Source: Auxenochlorella pyrenoidosa
Taxonomy: Eukaryota > Chlorophyta > Trebouxiophyceae > Chlorellales > Chlorellaceae
DNA: 45,121 nucleotides
Direction: 5' to 3'
NCBI GenBank assembly: GCA_001430745.1
Contig: KQ482017.1
Location: 91,677-136,797 of the forward strand
Shown: positions 20,554 through 30,900 of the stretch, piece by piece
How positions within the stretch are numbered: the first letter of the stretch is position 1
Layout of the letters: each line of letters starts with the position of its first letter
Program-made: the position numbers and the translations under genes
Notes under the pieces: model-generated
What the model saw: the letters and a program-made list of their open reading frames with translations, nothing else
Told to the model about the DNA's origin: nothing
The model's database searches: none

Positions 20554-23487
20554 CTACGCACGGCTGGCCGCCCCCGCCCGGGCAGCCTTGATTGTGCCGC
20601 CGCCAGAAGCGCCTGCCACCTTGCCACTGCCGGGGCGCTTGCCTGGCCCGCTCTGCACCTTGGCGGCGGCTGCAGAGGCCAGCTTGCCGGGGCTGTTGGA
20701 CAGGCTGGCCAGCAGATTGATGCGCCCGGCAGAGGCGCCTGAGATGCGGCTGCGGCGCAGCAGGGCGTCCTGCGCCTCCCACCACTGCCGCAGCAGCACG
20801 CGCCTGCAGGGCATCAAGACCAGGCAATGTCAGTTCAGTGGACATCAGCGCAAACGCATGGCACATTTGGGACCATGCACGATGCGGCAGAGACAGGCCG
20901 TGCTGCCAAGCCATGCTGCGTTGCCAGACCAGGCACACCTCTGACATGTGACGGAATGCCTCACCGGTGTGCCTTGTGAAAGTCAACCAGCATGCGGATC
21001 TGGGCCCAGCGCCGCCGAGCAAGGCGCTCGACGTAGCCGTTGGCCGATGCCTGCGCTGCCGCCTGCCGCGCCTCTGCCGCTGCTCGGGCAGCCATCAGCA
21101 TGCCCCGCATGCCGCCATCCATGCTGCAAGCAGGCGCCACAACACAGGCAAATCCAAAAGTAAACAACGCCCACGCAACAGTATCCCAAACGGAAAACAG
21201 GCCAATCAAGGGAGCAGGGGCCAGCCTCTCACCTGCAGTCCTGGCGGCGCAGCGTCACCACAATGACCCCCAGGTCGCCAACCACGTCTCGCCGCGCCAA
21301 GTGCCGCTGCTGCCCGTCTTCCTGGTCCTCGTGAGCACCCAATGCTGCATCTTCGCTTCCTGCCGCCACCTGTGGCACACCTGCCTCTGCTGCATGGCAC
21401 CTCGCCTCCACGGGCAGGGCTAGCACATCCGCCACCGTCGGCGGCAGGGCTGCGCTCGCGCCGCCACCGGCTTGCTGCCCCTGCAGCCTGCCCAGCTTGC
21501 GTGCCGCTTTCTGCAGCGCCCAGTACGCCAGGTGCTCTGCTGTGTTTGCTGCCTGCAGCAGCGCTGGGCTGGGCGCATCCTGCACGCCTGCTGCGGCGGC
21601 GGCAGCGGCCACCGCCGCGGCACGGTCCAGCTCCTGCCGGGCAAACTGCAGACACAGTGAACACAGACCCTGTGCCGCCTTGCAAGCCAGTATGAATGCC
21701 ACACACAAGGGCATGGAAGGTCCGGCTTGGAGACTAGATGGCCGGCCTGTTGCGCACACATCGCAAGTACAAGATTGTGCCAGCGGGCCCATGCACAGCG
21801 TATACGCCACGCGCAGGGCTTGCCTTTTCGTGGAAGTGCGCCCGCAGCGCGCAGTCTGCGGGCCCCACCAGCTCCCAAAAGGCGCTGGACCCCAGCACCA
21901 CATGCTGGTCGGTGCCCGTGAGGGTGTGGTCTGTGGCAAAGGCCTCGCAGATGAGCGCCCCGCTGCCGCCTGGGGTGGGGTGGGGGTGGGGGTGGGGGGG
22001 TTGGGGGGTGGGGGTGGGGGTGGGGGGGTATAGTAGCCAGCAGGGTGATTCAAGGGGACAGCAGTGAGGGACGGGATGGAAGACAATGGAAACGCCAGCA
22101 CAGTTGGAGCACTGGTGCACTACCAGTGGCGCTGGGGTTTCACAGCGCAGGCAGGCAGTGGGGCGCAGCTTTTCTGCAGGCTTGCACAAGCACGCTGGAT
22201 AGCAGCCCTCGACTACCAGCCTACCTGCTTGTTGCTTGGCCTCCATGAAGCCCAGCGCCCGCGTCGGCTCGCCGGCCTGTCCCGCCTCGCAGCCGCTGCT
22301 GCCAGGGGGGGCTGGTGGCGTGGCCTCGCCCGGCGCCCGCCGCTGCAGCCGCACCAGCTCCTCGCGATTCCTGCTGGGCGCACCACAGCATGCGTCTCGG
22401 TCAAGGGCTGCCTTGGCAGCCACACGCCAGGCCCGTGCGCATCCGGGGAGAGTCCCAGGCAGGGAATCGGGCAATGTGAAGCTGCTGGATATCTAGCAGA
22501 AGTGCGATGCATGCGCCCCTGTGACCACTCATCCCCTGCCTCCTCACTACTTGCACTCAGCAGCACGATGCTGTTCATCCTGCAGCCTCCCCACCTGGTC
22601 CTGTGCTCGCGCGTGAGGAAGAAGCCCTCTGGCGCCTTGGCGTTGAAGGAGCCGCTGATGCGCGACAGCAGGCACCCCGCGGCGCCGACATTGGCGCAGT
22701 AGCACCGCTGGCTGCCCAGCTCCACCAGCAGCAGCACAGCCGAGGCGCCGCTGCTGACCTTGGTCTGCGCACGGCAGGGAGGGTTCGCTTGTGAAACTCT
22801 ATTTTGAATTGACGCCGCCTAAGAAGACCCAGACCCATGGTGTGGGTGCCGCAGAAGAAGAAAGTGACCTGTTGCACGACACACTGCCACACCTTGGGCT
22901 GAAAACACATCAGCCTGCTTCCTGGGGACTGATGCACGGGCGGCCATTGCAGCGGGCGCGCACCGCGTGCTTGAGCGAGGGGGCGGCAAAGATGGCGGCA
23001 TCCAGCCGCTCCAGGGTCTGCTTCAGCGCCTCCAGCGGGCTTTCGGGGTTGCACACGCTGCACTCCTGGAAGAGCTGCAGGCGGCAGGCGGGGGAGGGCG
23101 GCAGGCAGGGGTGAGTGAGTCCCAATGGGAGCCGGGCAGGCAGCAACAGGTGCAGGTCACAGCTGTGCGTCACCAATGCAGGCTCGCACTCCCAGATCGG
23201 CTGCTCACTTCGTACACTCGGCTGCGGCAGAACGCTGCCACAGCGTGGCGGTCCTCGCCAAGGCCCTCGAAAAGGGCTATGAACAGGCCGCCACGGGACG
23301 TGTGCTGCACCAGGGCGGGTGTGGCGTTGGCAGCCGCCGACAGCCGGGCTTGGCTGACCGCCAGCTGCACTCCCCCAGGCCCCTGGATGGGTGGATGGAG
23401 CACGCGATCGGCCAGCCCAGCCTGGACCACTGAGGTGTGCCGTGCGACAGGCTCTGCACGCGCTGCGCTGCTGCAGCACTGTCCCAT
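20554..23487 (-). CDS. PP2C-fold protein, probable pseudophosphatase
   Basis: Exons (complement): 23209-23487, 22964-23074, 22595-22764, 22225-22370, 21824-21969, 21233-21645, 20965-21123, 20554-20803; all phases agree and give 557 aa. PP2C landmarks are present in order: LFIALFEGLGED (69-79) where family members have FFGVFDGHGG; SGASAVLLLVELGSQRCYCA followed by NVG; QHVVLGSSAFWELV (257-270) for LASDGLWDV; and GVIVVTL near 417 for the DNITVIVV end of the fold. Metal-binding Asp residues are replaced (E74 and S264), so catalysis is doubtful. The start MGQCCSS fits N-myristoylation (Gly2, Ser6) plus palmitoylation (Cys4, Cys5), suggesting a membrane-attached regulator. An Ala/Arg-rich helical extension follows the fold (about 420-557). 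One intron has a GC donor (21823). The first exon start is less certain than the rest. Confidence 0.72.
21971..22029 (+). repeat. G-rich tract facing an acceptor of the PP2C-like gene
   Basis: Runs of GGGGTGGGG and longer on plus. On minus they give a C-rich pyrimidine tract ending in CAG at the acceptor of exon 21824-21969. This is the third case of the arrangement in this window. Confidence 0.75.
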
Positions 23488-24104
23488 GGCTGCTGTACGA
23501 CGCTGAGATGCACCTCGATCGCTGTATGAATGCCACCGGGCTCGCCAGCTGTGCCCAGCTGCGAGCACAAGTGAAATGGGACCGGCACCTCACGCGCGCC
23601 ACGCAACAGAAATCGCGGTCACTGCCGCAGACCATGTTATTTTTGCGCCCCCGTTGACATTCTCGGCACAGCTCTCAGTGCCAGCCCACTCTGGCGCGGG
23701 CGTCATGTTGGCAGCAGCCCTGCCCTCCCTAGGGGCGCTGCCCTCCCGAGGAACGCTGCCAGGGCACAGAAGGACCGTGCAGAGTTTGCCAGCACGTCCC
23801 CGCCTCGCTCACAGCCTTGGAGAGCAGCGGCGCCAGGTGGCGAAGGCGGCTGCAAGGCTTGAGGGGCGGGAGCACCGAAGAGCCGTGCCGCCCAACCGCG
23901 TCCACCAGGCCCGTGGCAGCCGTGGGCAGCAGCGCAGGGAGCCATTTGACGCCGAGGTGGGTCTCTACAGCCGGCGTGCGTTGCTGCAGCGAGCCGCCGT
24001 GTGTCCTGCACCCGCTGGTCAGGCAGCCTGCGCGCCAGGTGGCCATCTTGCCCACATCCAGGTGCTGCTGCAAGTGCAACTGGAACCATGCCACTGTGTT
24101 GAAT

Positions 24105-24112
24105 TATAAAAG
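24105..24112 (+). promoter_or_regulatory. TATA box
   Basis: A perfect TATAAAAG in otherwise GC-rich sequence, oriented toward the plus-strand gene at 24450-25537. Initiation would be expected about 30 nt downstream, so the transcript leader would include the inverted repeat at 24269-24336. Confidence 0.55.
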
Positions 24113-24268
24113 GCACAGAAGGTGGTGGTGGTGTTGGCCCACCAGGCCTGAGAGCAAGGCGGGCGGGACCTGGGGGCGGGCGGGAAAGAGCCAGCAACAT
24201 GATCATGCTGTGTAAACCCGCCTGCTGATCCGGGACACAAGCGGCCGGCCGGCCAGCCCAACTGTACG

Positions 24269-24336
24269 CATGCCGCGCCCCTTCTCTGCTGCCGGCAACT
24301 GGCAGCGCCCCGGCAGCAGAGAAGGGGCGCGGCATG
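24269..24336. repeat. Perfect 27-bp inverted repeat with 14-nt loop
   Basis: Arms 24269-24295 and 24310-24336 are exact reverse complements; the left begins CATGCCGCGCC and the right ends GGCGCGGCATG. The spacer is 24296-24309. The RNA would form a very stable GC-rich hairpin. It is not inside a recognised coding exon. Confidence 0.93.
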
Positions 24337-24449
24337 TGTAGAGGGCGTGGCTGGGGCTGGCAGTGTGCACTCAGGTGCGACCACCTCCTCTATAAACCAA
24401 CCACTAGCACCAACCATCCTGCGTTCAGACTTCCCACCCTCCCCTGCAG

Positions 24450-25537
24450 CTTTTGATTCTATTTGGCATACCGTGCATGGTGCTCCTGATCGCGTTTGCA
24501 GTCAACGAACCCTCGAGCCTGGCCGTGGCGGTGCCCCTGGCACTGCTCATTCCAGGGCCGCGCGATGTGCTGCTGGCTGTGGCTTCCGACATGCTGCGCG
24601 GCGTGGGTCGGGCGGCCCGCTTTGTGTCCACAGACGAAGGCGACCTGCCGGCTGAGGCAGCTGGAGCAGACGCGCAGCAGGCGCGGCGACAGGCGCGCGC
24701 CCGCCGCGCCGCCGCAGCAACGCAGCAGCAGCAGCGACAGCCGTCGTGGGGCCGCGTCGCCCCGCCTCCCCCGCCGCCCCCGCCAGTGGTGAGCCTGCAT
24801 GTCTGCCTTGCGGTTTCGCATTCCCTCTGTGCATGCATGGCCCGAACCTGCTTGGTCTGTGCCCTCAAGCCCCTCATGTGTTCACCTTGTTTTTGTTTGT
24901 TATGTTTACTTGTCTCCTCGCCCTGCAGCTGGATGTTGAGTACACTGTCTACCCTTCGCCCGCGCAACCCACAGCCCAGTCGGCGGCAGCCGCGCCTGCT
25001 GCTGCTCCCTACGAGCATCAGCCACGTGGCATGTACCCCCCGCCGCCCCACCAGCACCCTGGCTATCACAGCGCGCCTCAGCAGCAGCGCCAGCAGCGGC
25101 AGCAGCGGCAGCAGCGAGACTTGCACGCGCACACTCACCAGCACCAGCAGCAACAGCAACAGCACCAGCAGCCAGCTGAGCGCTCCTCACCTGCTGCCAG
25201 CTGGCCATCACCCACCGCCGAGACGCGTGGTGCCCACCTGTCCCAGCAGCAGCAGCAGCAGGCGCCCCAGCCACGGCAGGCACGTGTTGCTGACACTTGG
25301 GAGCCGCCTGCCATGCCGAAGCGCAGGCTGCAGCGCGGCGGCAGCCCTGCTGCTGCAGGTGCAGCACCGCCGAGTGTCAAGCCCGCTGCAGTCGCCGACC
25401 ACCGCCGCCGCCGCCAGGCCCCAGCTGCTCAAGCGTTTGGCACAGCCGAGCAGCGTGGGCGAGACGCCACCCCGCTGCTGCTGCGGCCGCTGTTTGCCCT
25501 TGTGCCCTTCCTGCGCTACTGGGGAGGCTTTCTGTAG
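24450..25537 (+). CDS. Unrecognised protein with hydrophobic start and Pro/Gln-rich tail
   Basis: Exon 24450-24788 is joined to 24929-25537 in phase 0. A CTGCAG acceptor sits just before 24450, so a first exon may lie upstream. Otherwise the ATG at 24477 would give 306 aa. The start MVLLIAFAVNEPSSLAVAVP continues as a hydrophobic stretch of about 30 residues and could be one or two membrane segments. A basic Ala/Arg segment, eight consecutive Pro and then a long region rich in Gln, Pro, Ala and His follow, encoded by CAG/CGG repeats (about 25081-25263), ending in a hydrophobic LVPFLRYWGGFL. I do not recognise the family. The low-complexity tail gives little guidance, and further splicing near 25360-25390 is possible. 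Confidence 0.55.
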
Positions 25538-25961
25538 ATCTCCCTTTTGTGTGCTCATTAACTGTTCTGTTGATCTGCTCTGTCGATGTGATCTCCCCGT
25601 GTACCTCGAGGTCCATGCGTACCCCAACTCATCCTCCATTCATCGCTTGCCCACGCCGTACCATCCTCTGGCGCGCCCTGTGCTTTCACTCTCCTGACTG
25701 GCGCCCGCTTCAATTTTCCCCATGTTTGCCCATTTTCTTGTGCTGCTGCCATTGTACACTGACTTACGGCAATGCAGCTCTGACCCCCAGCCAAGCGGCC
25801 AAGCGCATGCATTGACCATGGCCAACCACGCTTCCATCATTGATCCGCTGCCATGCGGCGCCCATGTGCCCTCTTCCATCTCCCCACTGTACCATCGCCC
25901 ATTTCCGGCTACAGTTTGAATGTGGTTTGATTGTGTGTTCTTAGAACGAAATCATTTAGCT

Positions 25962-25966
25962 TGTAA
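25962..25966 (+). terminator. TGTAA poly(A) signal
   Basis: Chlorophyte-type signal 425 nt after the stop at 25537. Sequence 25538-25961 is then 3' UTR; I see no gene in it. Confidence 0.55.
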
Positions 25967-26012
25967 ATTAGATGATGCACGCATGCAGCAAACGTCATGG
26001 CCAACTGAATAC

Positions 26013-27635
26013 TCAGAGCTCCTGCTTTACGCTGCCCGCACTCTCAGAGGTGGCAGTGGCGGCATCTTGCTGCTGCTGCTGGCCCTTCTCAGGCACTGAG
26101 GTGGCTGCTTCAGCTGCTGCCTGCTCCTCTTCAGCTGCCAGCGGCTTGTCGCAGTGCTTTGCAGTTGAAAAGCACAGGAAATCCGAGGCGGTTTCCACAT
26201 CCACATCGCCGCTGCGCAGTGCCTGCGAAACTTCGTCCTCGTGCCTGCGTGGGGTTGCAAGTGGAACAGGCACCTCATCAGAATCGCGGGGCGTCAATTT
26301 TTAAATGCGCTACATGCAGTCGGTCTAGGAATGCATGCATGCGCTTGGTTTTGTTGGCCTCCATCCGCCCGCAGCAAACGTGCATCGCCACACCCAGGCA
26401 TGAGACTTGCCGCTCCAGCAGGTCGTGGCAGTAGTTCTGCAGCTCCTTCCGCTGCTCTTTGACCAGGTGTAGGTTGGTGTTGCGGCTGGCCCCAAGCGAG
26501 TCTGCACAGGCGGAAGTCAAAAGGCAGCCGCCAGCTTGCACGCACCGCGGACATTGCACGTCTTCCCAAGTGAGTGAACCTTGTTGGCAAGTACAGGATT
26601 CAGCACCAACAATTGGTTACACATGCTCCAGGCAAGGAAGCAGGCAGGGGCGGGCAGGCTGCGCTTGCAGCGCTCGGCAGCCTGCGCCACTCTGCACAGC
26701 CCACCAGAGCGCGCCCAGCGATCTGATTCCAAGTCATTTTTTGCTTCCACAAGCTCAAACTTGGACATGGCGTCGCAGAGGCCCTCCAGCAGGTGGATGA
26801 CACGCAGCTCAGACATCCTGCGCGCCCAAGCCAGCATGGGAGGAAGAGAGATGTGCTCCAAGGGTCTGCTTGCACGCCGCCCAGCAGGCAGGGAGAGACG
26901 CATGCAAGAACAAACTGGAGAAGCAAAGCAGGTTCATGCACCGCGTGAACTGGGATGCCTTGCATTGCAGTTGCGCCGGCGCATCAGGCACTCACTTGTA
27001 CTCGATCAGCTTGCCGTATCGCTTCCCATCCTTGTCCAGTCGGTGTCGCAGGTCAAGGTGGTTGCGCGGCACCTGCAGCAGAAGCGCCCATGCAGGGGGT
27101 GCTGGTGAGACCACCGAGTGGGGTTCGACAGTGGGGCAGAGTGTACGAGCCGGGAATGCAGGGCGAGAGCTGGGTGGCAGCCATGCAGCAAGATCCCTCT
27201 GTGCTGAAAACCAGCACTCGTCGCAGCCCCTCTGCAGCGCAGCCCTGCCCAGCAAACCTCCTCCTCCAGCCTCTGCGTGAACACATCCTGCAACATGTCG
27301 GGTGGCATCGAAACGCGAAAGCGATTGCAAATCAGGTGCTGATTGTGCTACGGCACTAGGGTTCAAATAATGACAGTGCTTGTGGCATGCAAAGTGCGAG
27401 ACTGAACGCCGCGCCTGCTCCGGCAGATGGCGTGTAGCGCTCGCGGTACAGTTGACAGGCCGCAGCGCTTCGACAGGCGGCGGCACTGCTGGGAGGCGCA
27501 GCCAACGCTCACCGCAACGGCTCTGCACGCCGAGCACCTAGCCCTCATCGATTCCCTCGCCACGGCTGGAGCGAGCAGCGAAAGGAGCAGCAGCAGGGGT
27601 GCAGAGGAGCGCATTGCGGTGAATGCAGGGCTCAC
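26013..27635 (-). CDS. Canopy-like saposin-fold ER protein (DUF3456)
   Basis: Exons (complement): 27513-27614 (or from the ATG-like start at 27635), 27258-27287 (a 30-nt exon), 26996-27072, 26705-26817, 26411-26501, 26013-26244; phases agree and give about 214 aa. A signal peptide (SSAPLLLLLSLLAPAVA) precedes CSAC. Then come PRNHLDLRHRLDKDGKRYGK, SELRVIHLLEGLCDAM, NYCHDLLERHEDEV and DFLCFSTAKHC, in the order and cysteine pattern of plant Canopy proteins. After an acidic/Gln tail the chain ends KQEL, a KDEL-type ER retrieval signal. In animals, Canopy proteins act as luminal chaperone cofactors for receptors; the algal client is unknown. Intron 5 has a GC donor (26410). The gene is divergent from the dehydrogenase gene, with about 280 bp between starts. 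Confidence 0.88.
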
Positions 27636-27767
27636 ACGCGATGATCAGAGATTGCGCTGATTGAAATGGAAGTGATCTGGGGCCGGGAGCTTCCAGGCGC
27701 GAGCCATTTTCCACGCCAGCTCAGCGACATGCGAGCACGGCAATGGCTCCAGCAGCCTGCAAGATAA

Positions 27768-27787
27768 CCAATAAAGCAACATCCAAT
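27768..27787 (+). promoter_or_regulatory. Two CCAAT boxes in a divergent promoter
   Basis: CCAAT occurs at 27768-27772 and 27783-27787, 130-150 nt before the ATG of the dehydrogenase and on the other side of the Canopy start. The spacing and the pair are suggestive only. Confidence 0.3.
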
Positions 27788-27915
27788 CAGGAACCCGAGT
27801 GCTGCAAAAGGCCCACGGCCACGGCGAGCAATTCTGCGGCTGAAGGCAAACGTCGCTTCACACCTTTCCTGAGACGCCAGTCCCTTCTCTCACATCGTCC
27901 TTTCGAACAGGCGGA

Positions 27916-30900
27916 ATGATGGCTGCGGCCCAGCAATACTGCGGCGTGCACAAGCCCGTGGCGGCGCTGCAGCAGCCCAGGCCGTGGGTGGGCCGGAAGC
28001 CTGCTGGTCGTTCGCTGAAGCTGTCGGTGCGGGCAGTTGCCGCCCCCGAGCGCCCGCCGACCACACAGGTGCGCGGCCGCCGCTGCAAGGGCGGGAGTTG
28101 GCGTGGACAAGGAATAGGTTTCCAGGCCGTCCTCTCTCTCCCCCTGCACCCATTCTGCCTCTTTGTTGATTTCCTTGGCATCATGAGAGTCGCGTGGTGG
28201 CATGGGATGGAGCCAGAACCCCAGGAGCACGCAACCTGCTCACCCTGCTTTGGGGCCGCCCCCCTCCTGCCTGACGGTGTTGTGCCCCAGCAGAAGGGCG
28301 CCACCCCCGACACTGGCCTGCCTTCCTTTGACAAGAGCGGCAGCGGCAGCGGCAAGAAGCGCATCGTGGTGCTGGGCTCTGGTGGGTGCCTGTTCTGGTG
28401 TCTTCTGGTTTGCCAGCAGTGAATTTTCGGCGCAGGCTTGTTTGCTCGCGTGTCCTGGCATGCCATGCGACGGGACTTGCTTCATTGCTCAGCCAAGGTC
28501 GCGGCCTTGCATACGGCAGCGCGTGCTGGTGCATGCTAGCGCCATGCTCGACGCTGCGCTCTGGCGGCGCGCACCCTGCTGCAGGCTGGGCGGCCATGAG
28601 CTTTGTCAAGGCTTTTGACGAGGCCATGAAGGAGAAGTACGAGCTGGTGCTGGTGTCGGTGAGCTTCTGCTTGCTTGTTTCGGCTCACACTGGTGTTGGT
28701 GAGCTTTCGCTTGCTTGGCTGGGCAAAGTAAAGTCTGCCTAACCATAGCGGGGTTCGCGGCACAGAGCTGGTGGCTGCCGGGCGCAGTTGCTGCGGCAGG
28801 AACATACATCCTGCCAACGACAGCGGCAGCGGCAAGCTGGCAGCCGGGCGATGGCTGGCTGCATAACTGCCGCTGCCTCCTGCTAATGGCGGGATGCGGC
28901 AGGGTCAGCGGTCTTGGTCAACACCCGCTGCTGCTAGTGTGATCAAGCACGGCACGTGCAGTGGGACATTACTTGCTGGCCGGCAGCCTGCCCTGCCCCT
29001 CGACCCTCCCTGCAGCCGAGGAACTTCTTCACGTACACCCCCCCTGCTATGCACAAACACGACCCTGTTGTTCACACTCATCCCCCTGCAGCCCAGGAAC
29101 TTCTTCACGTACACCCCCCTGCTGCCCGCCATGTGCGTGGGCACCGTGGAGGAGCGCTCCATCGTGGAGCCCGTCCGCGCGGTGCTCGGCAGCAAGGTGG
29201 GATGGGTTCACATGCCATGGCAGCTGTCCTGGCAGCTGAGAGAAGCCGGGGCGCTGGGGAGCCAGCGGAGCTTCTCAACAGGGCTGCAGGCAGGTACGGC
29301 GGCAAGCAGCGACGCAAGGGGCTAGAGCACCGCACCGCAGGCTAGAGCATCGCACAGCAGGTTTGACTTTGTGTTTTTGAAGCTGTGCTGCGTGCTCACC
29401 TGCGGCAGGGCAAGTTCTTTGAGGCCAAGTGCACGGACATCAACCCCGAGGAGAAGACCATTGTGGCGTGCTTCCCTGGTGGGCGCCGCTTGGGGCCCCT
29501 GGCACGCCCGCTGCTGCTGCTGCCCAGTGCCACTCTGCAGGTGCTGCTGCTCTCACGCGTCGTGCCGGCAAGCCGCTGGCCTGGATGCTGGGTTGCAGCC
29601 TCTGCAAGCGCGGCATGCAGCCGACATACATGTGCACCTCTCTCCCCCTACAGAGGATGCCGGCTTCCCCGAGGCCTGCTTCAAGATCTCGTACGACCAC
29701 CTGGTCATTGGCGTCGGGTGCGCTGTGTGCGGCTGCTGGCATCTTGCCTTCGCTGGTTGCGCCTCGTGCGCGCCAGCCCACGTGCGGCACAGGCATCCAG
29801 CATGCCTGGTTGATGAGTCACCCCGGACGCCTGTGCAGTCCTGCCTGCCCACAGTGCATGACCAACACGGGTAGAGAGCCGCCGTCGACAGCTGCAACGG
29901 CTCCCTGACACCCTTGCGCCACCCACCCACCCCCTTCTTGCAGCTCCGTGAACAACACCTTCAACATCCAGGGCGTGGAGGAGCACACCATGTTCTTCAA
30001 GACGGTGGAGGATGCGGCGCGCCTGCGCCTGCGCATCTCCGAGTGCTTTGAGCGCGCCGCCCTGCCGCAGACCACCGCCGAGGTGGGCCCCGATGCTTAA
30101 TTTCTAGCCCCCTTGCGAGGGCACCCGACCCCTGGCAAGTGCACATCCAACTTGAACGCACCCAACCAGTTGAAATGCACCCTCCCATGCCATCCTGCTG
30201 ACCCTGCGCCCGCTGCCGCTGCGCTGCTCCGTCCGCGCCCCCGCTTGCGCCCGTTTGCCGAGCGCCCAGCGGCACTGCTTGCTGCCCCCTGCAGGAGCGC
30301 AAGAAGCTGCTGTCCTTTGTGATTGTGGGCGGCGGCCCCACGGGCGTGGAGGTGGCGGCGGAGCTGCACGACCTCATCACCGAGGACCTGGTGAAGCTGT
30401 ACCCAGATGAGGTGGGGAGCCACTGCCCGCACTGCGCGCCGGCGCCCTGCGCGCGCGCCCCTCCCTCCCCGCCCCCGCCCCCTTCAAACGCACCCACCCA
30501 CCCCAATCCCACTGCTCGTCCGACTGTTGGAGCACGCTGGGAACCTTGTTGTGGGTGGCGGGGAGGCCGAGCTTCCGCGCGGCAAGGGGTGGAGCGGTGC
30601 CGAGCGGCGCCGAGCGCGTGCATCCAGGCAGGCAGTTCCCGGCAGGGTGTGCGGCCCGATCGGAGCAGTTGCTGCCTCTGCTCGCGGCTGCAGGTCAAGG
30701 ATGTGTCCATCCGGGTGATTGAGCTCATGGACCATGTGCTGTCGATGTACGACCGCGCCATCGGCGAGTACACCGCACGTGAGTGACCGCCCTGCGAGTG
30801 CCGCCTGGCCCGCCACACGCACCTCCAAATAGGCCAGGGCGGCGGCCTCATATTGCTCTGCAAAAAGAGCAGCGCATGCTTGTCAGCCTAGTGCCTGCAT

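Larger units (their letters stand above)
23488..24449. other. Intergenic region between divergent PP2C-like and hydrophobic-start genes
   Basis: It contains a TATA box (24105), a perfect inverted repeat (24269-24336) and several open frames with no recognisable similarity. A minus-strand frame from about 24094 to a GTGAGC donor-like site near 23810 could be an extra upstream exon of the PP2C-like gene, but nothing confirms it. The first exon of the plus-strand gene may also lie here. Confidence 0.5.

Noticed and set aside
23576..24109. Plus-strand frame of 177 aa and overlapping minus-strand frame of 121 aa in the intergenic region
   Set aside because: No recognisable sequence and no confirmed splice link; GC-rich DNA gives such frames by chance. 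The minus one is kept only as a possible extra exon.
29009..29040. Upstream CTGCAG plus [13 protein letters not shown] head as the start of dehydrogenase exon 4
   Set aside because: Reading on from it shifts the frame relative to the rest of the exon; the copy at 29092 keeps phase and family alignment.
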